This document shows, in pieces, positions 60,193-64,000 of a DNA stretch of 64,000 bases. Both the position numbers and the translations under genes were made by a program. Location of the stretch: contig NC_020812.1 in NCBI RefSeq assembly GCF_000348745.1, positions 1,001,444 through 1,065,443 of the forward strand. Direction: 5' to 3'. Origin of the DNA: Micavibrio aeruginosavorus EPB (GTDB taxonomy: Bacteria > Pseudomonadota > Alphaproteobacteria > Micavibrionales > Micavibrionaceae). The notes below the pieces were generated by a model that did not search any database, was not told the DNA's origin, and saw only the letters and a program-made list of their open reading frames with translations. The stretch's first letter is position 1. Each line of letters opens with the position of its first letter.

Positions 60193-61224
60193 ATGACCGA
60201 TCTTCTCGTTTACATCCATTCTTTGTTGTTCGATCCCACCCGCATCCCTCTGGCGATGGGGGCGATTATGACGGTGGGCATTTTTGGGGTGGCCACGGGG
60301 CCGATGCGGGGGAATGCGAACCCGTTATATTGGGCCGTTGTGAACGGGTTGTTTGGCGGGTTCGGGGCGCGGTTGGACCGGGTGCAGCGGACCCCGGCGG
60401 ACCTGATGATGCGCGGGTTTTTTGTGACCGTTTTAGGGTTGGGCTTCTTCTATCTGTGCGCGCGGCTGGCGGCCAGCGCGGCGTTTTTCTATCCGGCGGC
60501 GGGGCTGACGGAAGTGGTGTTGCTGTCGCTGTGCCTGAGTGCGGGCACGATCTGGTATGCGCTGCTGAAGCTGTTTTTTGCGTTGAAGGATAAAAAGGTG
60601 GGCAAGGGGGCGTATTATACAATTGCGTCCTCCAGCCGTTGTGACCTTTCCGCCAGCGATGATTTTACGATCACCCGTGTGGGCATGGCGCTGGCCGCCC
60701 GGAATTTTGACAAGGGGCTGGTGGCTCCGGTGGTGTGGTATCTGATTGCCGGATTGCCGGGGGCGTTTATCTATACCGGGTTGGCCGCGCTGGCGTGGCG
60801 GTTTGGCAAGGATGGGTTCACCAAGGGGTTCGGGCGGTTGCCGTTGGCGCTGGAACGGCTGATGGGGTTTGTTCCGACCCTGCTGGCCGGGTTCTTGCTG
60901 GCCGCGGCCGGGCTGTTGACCCCGACCGGGGGCATGACCCGGGCCTTTATCGGGGTTTTTGGCACCGGAAAGGGGCGTGCGCCCTATGACCAGGGGGGGC
61001 AGCCGGTCACGGCCATGGCCTGGTCCCTGGGTGTCAGCCTGGGGGGGCCGAATCAAGATTTGGACGGGTCCGCTCTGCAACGGGCCTGGGTTGGGCCAGA
61101 GGGGGCCACCGCCCGGCTGGAGGCCAGCCATTTGCGGCGGGCTATCTATCTGCATTTAATGGCGGTTTTACTGCTGTTGGCGGCCCTGGGCGGGGGGCTG
61201 TTCTGGGGGCATATCGGGGGGTAA
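60193..61224 (+). CDS. CobD/CbiB-like integral membrane protein
   Basis: 343 residues from the ATG at 60193; an ATG at 60151 is also in frame. About five to six membrane segments. The segment RCDLSASDDFTITRVGMALAARNFDKGLVAPVVWYLIAGLPGAFIYTG matches, in order, the conserved region of adenosylcobinamide-phosphate synthase (CbiB/CobD), where an EN-x-x-DG-x-x-AP-x-F motif is usual; here it is RNFDKGLVAP. This is a diverged version. No other cobalamin gene is visible. Either an orphan cobamide enzyme or a relative such as the AmpE-type membrane proteins. Confidence 0.7.
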   Translation: MTDLLVYIHSLLFDPTRIPLAMGAIMTVGIFGVATGPMRGNANPLYWAVVNGLFGGFGARLDRVQRTPADLMMRGFFVTVLGLGFFYLCARLAASAAFFYPAAGLTEVVLLSLCLSAGTIWYALLKLFFALKDKKVGKGAYYTIASSSRCDLSASDDFTITRVGMALAARNFDKGLVAPVVWYLIAGLPGAFIYTGLAALAWRFGKDGFTKGFGRLPLALERLMGFVPTLLAGFLLAAAGLLTPTGGMTRAFIGVFGTGKGRAPYDQGGQPVTAMAWSLGVSLGGPNQDLDGSALQRAWVGPEGATARLEASHLRRAIYLHLMAVLLLLAALGGGLFWGHIGG

Positions 61225-61255
61225 AACCCGGCCTGTTAAAAGTCAGAGGAAACGC

Positions 61256-61284
61256 TTGACTTCCCCCGGATTCATCGACTATTG
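61256..61284 (+). promoter_or_regulatory. rpmB promoter
   Basis: TTGACT (61256), preceded by C, and CTATTG (61279) lie 17 bp apart, close to the alphaproteobacterial CTTGAC-N17-CTATAT consensus, 46 bp before rpmB. Confidence 0.65.
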
Positions 61285-61329
61285 TCCGCACCTGTTTTGG
61301 AAAACCAGTAAAACTACAGGATTTATGCC

Positions 61330-61725
61330 ATGAGCCGCCGCTGCACCGTTACCGGAAAAGGCGTTATGACCGGGAACAACGTTTCCCACGCTAAAAACCG
61401 CACCCGCCGCCGTTTCTTGCCGAGCGTTAAGCGCACTGGCATGTTCAGCGACATTCTGGGTCGCTTTGTTGATGTGAAACTGTCCGTCAACGGTATCCGT
61501 ACGATCGAACATAATGGCGGTCTGGATGCTTACCTGCTGGACACCGCGAAGACGAAGCTGGACCCGAAACTGCGCGCTTATCGCCGCACGTTGGACAAAA
61601 AAGTCTCCGACGGCGCTGTAAGCCCGGTGAAGTTCGAGAAGAAAGCCATGCCGAAGGGCAAAAAGGGCAACATCTCGGCACGTCTGCTGAAGAAAAAAGC
61701 TGCGAAAGCTGCTGCCGCGAAATAA
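61330..61725 (+). CDS. rpmB: 50S ribosomal protein L28
   Basis: 131 residues. The N-terminal core is characteristic (MSRRCTVTGKGVMTGNNVSHAKNRTRRRFLPS), as is the later DVKLSVNGIRTIEHNGGLDAYLL. It is longer than the 78-100 residues usual in most bacteria. The extra C-terminal part is Lys/Ala-rich (RLLKKKAAKAAAAK). Structural protein of the large subunit. Single gene with its own promoter and terminator. Confidence 0.95.
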   Translation: MSRRCTVTGKGVMTGNNVSHAKNRTRRRFLPSVKRTGMFSDILGRFVDVKLSVNGIRTIEHNGGLDAYLLDTAKTKLDPKLRAYRRTLDKKVSDGAVSPVKFEKKAMPKGKKGNISARLLKKKAAKAAAAK

Positions 61726-61751
61726 TTATTGGGCCGACCGGTCCAATTGAA

Positions 61752-61778
61752 TAAAAAGCCCCCGTCACGGGGGCTTTT
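61752..61778 (+). terminator. Intrinsic terminator of rpmB
   Basis: AAAAAGCCCCCG and CGGGGGCTTTT form the stem with a TCA loop, followed by GTTTT. Confidence 0.9.
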
Positions 61779-61863
61779 GTTTTGCGGTTAAGTTTGCAAG
61801 CCAATGCGGATGGCCTTATAAAACAAGGCTGATTTCCAACCAAGGCATAAGAGATAAATAATC

Positions 61864-62316
61864 ATGGCAAAAGCAACTTTGTACAAATCACTGGTCGCGG
61901 CGTTTGCTGTTGTAAATGCAATCACATTCGCGGATAGCGCCATTATCGCGCACACGGTTCACAGCGGCCCACACGCACCGGATGTCCGTTTTGACCAAGT
62001 CGGTGTGCAGGCGGGCATGACGCCATTGATGAATATGTATCAGTGGACGGCGAAAGATCTTGATGATCGCTCCCTGACCGCGCGCGCACCGCTCAGCTAT
62101 ATCGCCGCCGCATCGGGCGCGGTTTTGCCGCCGGTGCTGGATGGTGTTGTTGGGCTGGCTGTGTCGACGCTGGGCGCACCGGGCACGGTGGTCGGGCATT
62201 GGACGGGTGTTGCGACGGGCAAAACCGTTGCATCCGTATCCGGCGCGAAGACACAGGCCGAAAAAGCGGTGGCCGACCGGTTCAAGGCCAATATGAACCA
62301 GTTTCCTAATCTCTAA
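61864..62316 (+). CDS. Uncharacterised exported or membrane-anchored protein
   Basis: 150 residues. The N-terminal helix (LYKSLVAAFAVVNAITFADSA) may be a signal peptide or anchor. A second hydrophobic stretch (APLSYIAAASGAVLPPVLDGVVGLAVSTLG) follows around residues 85-115. The rest is polar with no known motif. It lies 21 bp before tgt on the same strand and may be co-transcribed. Composition is like the chromosome. Confidence 0.65.
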   Translation: MAKATLYKSLVAAFAVVNAITFADSAIIAHTVHSGPHAPDVRFDQVGVQAGMTPLMNMYQWTAKDLDDRSLTARAPLSYIAAASGAVLPPVLDGVVGLAVSTLGAPGTVVGHWTGVATGKTVASVSGAKTQAEKAVADRFKANMNQFPNL

Positions 62317-62337
62317 TCCGAAAGAAACGCGTACCCT

Positions 62338-63522
62338 ATGCTGACTTATCCGAATTTCGCTTTTGATGTTTTGCATCGTGATCAAAACGGTACGCGGGCG
62401 CGTATCGGGCGTCTGGTGACGCCACATGGTACGATCGAAACGCCGAACTACATTTTCTGCGGCACCAAGGGCGCAATTAAAAACCTGTCCCCGATGCAGA
62501 TGCGCGAGGCGGGTGCGGATATTATTCTGGGCAACACCTATCACCTGATGATCCAGCCGGGCGCGGATTTGATTGAACGGATGGGCGGCTTGCATGAATT
62601 TAACCGTTGGGATGGTCCGATGATGACCGACTCCGGCGGGTTCCAGATTTTCTCCATGGGGCATGGCGGCGTTGCCGATGAAATCAAGGGGCGCAGCAAT
62701 AACAAGGGCCGCGGCAAATCCCTGCTGGAAATCTCGGAAGAGGGCGCGCGTTTCAAATCTTACTGGGATGGCAGCATTCTGAACCTGACGCCGGAGGAAT
62801 CCATTTCCATCCAGCGTAAAGTGGGTGCGGATTTGATTTATCAATTCGACGAATGCACCGCGTACCACGTTGAACGGTCCTACACCGAAGAATCCATGTA
62901 CCGGTCCCATCGTTGGGGGGAACGATCCATCGCCGAATTCGAACGCGGCCATGACGGGCGGCAAGCCTTGTACGGTATTGTCCAAGGTGGCGTGTACAAA
63001 GATTTGCGTGATATCAGTTGCGAATGGACGGCGGAAAAACCGTTCTTTGGCACCGCTATTGGCGGGTGCCTGGGTGGATCAACCGAAGAATTTTACGAGA
63101 TCACCGGATGGTGTGTTGAAAAAATCCATCCGGACCGTCCGGTCCACCTGCTGGGCATTGGCGCAATCCGCGATATCTTTACCTGCGTTCGTCTGGGTAT
63201 TGATACGTTCGATTGCGTGTCCCCGACCCGGATCGCCCGCCATGGCTGGGCATTGACCAAAGGGGGCTCGGGCCGCATGAACCTGCGTAATGCCCAGTAC
63301 CGTGAGGACAAGGAACCTCTGGACGCCTCGCTCGGTATTCCGGCCAGCGCACATTTCTCGCGCGCCTATATCCATCACTTGCTGAAGGCGGGTGAATTGC
63401 TGGCCAGCCAGTTGATCGCCCAGCATAACGTGGCGGTGATGACCCGTTTGATGCGCGAAATCCGCGCCGCCATCAAAAACGGCACGCTGGATTCGCTGGA
63501 ACGTGAATGGATTGAAGATTAA
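62338..63522 (+). CDS. tgt: Queuine/preQ1 tRNA-ribosyltransferase
   Basis: 394 residues. Signature blocks: ETPNYIFCGTKGAIKNLSP, LGNTYHLMIQPGADLIERMGG, MTDSGGFQIFS, YGIVQGGVYKDLR, IGGCLGGSTEEFYEI, and FDCVSPTRIARHGWAL with the nucleophilic Asp. The usual zinc motif C-x-C-x-x-C near the end is not seen. In its place the tail reads RNAQYREDKEPLD, ..., YIHHLLKAGELLAS, which keeps the helix but lacks the Cys ligands. The enzyme exchanges G34 for preQ1 in certain tRNAs. The missing Cys cluster is known in some homologues. Confidence 0.92.
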   Translation: MLTYPNFAFDVLHRDQNGTRARIGRLVTPHGTIETPNYIFCGTKGAIKNLSPMQMREAGADIILGNTYHLMIQPGADLIERMGGLHEFNRWDGPMMTDSGGFQIFSMGHGGVADEIKGRSNNKGRGKSLLEISEEGARFKSYWDGSILNLTPEESISIQRKVGADLIYQFDECTAYHVERSYTEESMYRSHRWGERSIAEFERGHDGRQALYGIVQGGVYKDLRDISCEWTAEKPFFGTAIGGCLGGSTEEFYEITGWCVEKIHPDRPVHLLGIGAIRDIFTCVRLGIDTFDCVSPTRIARHGWALTKGGSGRMNLRNAQYREDKEPLDASLGIPASAHFSRAYIHHLLKAGELLASQLIAQHNVAVMTRLMREIRAAIKNGTLDSLEREWIED

Positions 63523-63529
63523 ATTTTCC

Positions 63530-63599
63530 CGTCATCCCGGCGAAGGCCGGGATCTTCCAGCCATAATCGACGAAGACCCCGGCTTTCGCCGGGGTGACG
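63530..63599. repeat. Intergenic inverted repeat, GTCATCCCGG type
   Basis: Arms 63530-63554 (CGTCATCCCGGCGAAGGCCG...) and 63575-63599 are inverted copies with three mismatches in 25. Repeats of this kind are common between genes in alphaproteobacteria. Here it lies just after tgt and can form an RNA hairpin that may end or stabilise the transcript. Confidence 0.85.
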
Positions 63600-63621
63600 T
63601 TATGGGGTTATATTTTCAAGA

Positions 63622-64000
63622 TTATGCCGGGCCGCCAGCCTTTAATGTAGGGTGGGCTTGCACCGCTGCACGGGGCTGATGCGTAAACAGCGCATTCAAA
63701 TCGTCAAGAATGTCGCGGGTCAGGTCCAGATGTTCGTTGCTGTATCCTGAATCCATTGTGCCCGTTCGTTTGACAGAATGGATTTTATCCTTGAAATTCT
63801 CGCCGTTCGCCAGCCGGGCAAATTGTTCAATATTGTTGCAGGCGTTAGCGTGCTTCTTCTCCAGGTCGTCCTGAACAATCGTAATGATGTGTTTTAAATC
63901 GTTCAGGGGCAGGTGGCGTTGAGAATCCAGCGTGTAACTGCCCAACCGCTCCATCAACCCGTCGTCCAGTTTGACAATGTCTTTATTGCTCAAATCGTCA
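63622..64000 (-). CDS. Uncharacterised protein, possibly cut by the window edge
   Basis: The frame is open from the right edge to the stop at 63622. A TTG at 63993 would give 123 residues, but no ribosome site can be judged, and the frame continues to the edge, so the N-terminus may be missing. The visible part is helical and acidic (IVQDDLEKKHANACNNIEQFARLANGE, HLDLTRDILDDLNALF). No domain recognised. Confidence 0.55.
   Translation of the reverse strand, partial: DDLSNKDIVKLDDGLMERLGSYTLDSQRHLPLNDLKHIITIVQDDLEKKHANACNNIEQFARLANGENFKDKIHSVKRTGTMDSGYSNEHLDLTRDILDDLNALFTHQPRAAVQAHPTLKAGGPA

Overview
The window looks like a chromosomal segment of an alphaproteobacterium. The signs are the hom - glpX - recJ gene order, rplM-rpsI, a gatCAB operon, class I PHA synthase (phaC) and an intracellular PHB depolymerase (phaZ), an rpmB promoter of the TTGAC-N17-CTAT type, and an intergenic inverted repeat (CGTCATCCCGGCGAAGGCC...) of a kind common in this class. 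A Micavibrio-like or Rhodospirillales-like host would fit, but this is an impression, not a search result. No rRNA, CRISPR array or insertion sequence was seen. Two tRNA genes are present (Glu-TTC, Ser-GCT).

Layout. (1) 1-372: start of an FAD oxidoreductase running off the left edge. (2) 589-16911: a long surface-polysaccharide locus, all on the plus strand. It opens with a winged-helix regulator and a NusG-paralogue antiterminator of the RfaH type, followed by a perfect 12/12 match to the enterobacterial ops element. Then come an epimerase, a sugar aminotransferase, two glutamine-dependent amidotransferases, a methyltransferase, a formyltransferase, three glycosyltransferases, a Wzx-type flippase and a WecB-type 2-epimerase, closed by a strong bidirectional terminator. 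The middle of the locus is visibly AT-rich compared with its flanks. (3) 16927-30744: housekeeping genes (metY, rplM-rpsI, gamma carbonic anhydrase, phaC, a GGDEF protein, an OmpA-like lipoprotein, hom, glpX, recJ), with two related small genes inserted between hom and glpX. (4) About 30798-41865: an 11-kb integrated genomic island at the 3' end of tRNA-Glu. (5) 42115-64000: kef-type antiporter, chemotaxis receptor, gatCAB, ruvX, a YgjP-type metalloprotease with a duplicated 3' end, phaZ, a PfkB kinase, an amine oxidase-like flavoprotein, rpmB, tgt and several uncharacterised genes.

The island is the most unusual part. Its edges carry a direct repeat of the tRNA-Glu 3' end and, just inside each edge, tandem TGCCCCC boxes spaced 12 bp, probably integrase arm sites. 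The right end holds integrase, a DUF6499/DUF2285-type regulator, an AlpA-like excisionase and a winged-helix protein. The left end holds a previously unrecognised-looking, highly structured RNA gene of about 220 nt with its own promoter and intrinsic terminator. The middle is a defence-like block: an AspBHI-like/Mrr-type restriction endonuclease, a C5 DNA methyltransferase, and a translationally coupled pair made of a soluble histidine kinase whose N-terminal sensor is itself a MORC/Hsp90-like GHKL ATPase and a receiver protein with a large unknown C-terminal domain. I regard this pair, and the RNA gene, as the best candidates for an undescribed system.

Within the polysaccharide locus the genes fit one assembly line: sugar nucleotides are epimerised, aminated, formylated, methylated or amidated, assembled by glycosyltransferases on the cytoplasmic face, and exported by the flippase. 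Transcription through the >14-kb unit is likely sustained by the antiterminator loading at ops.
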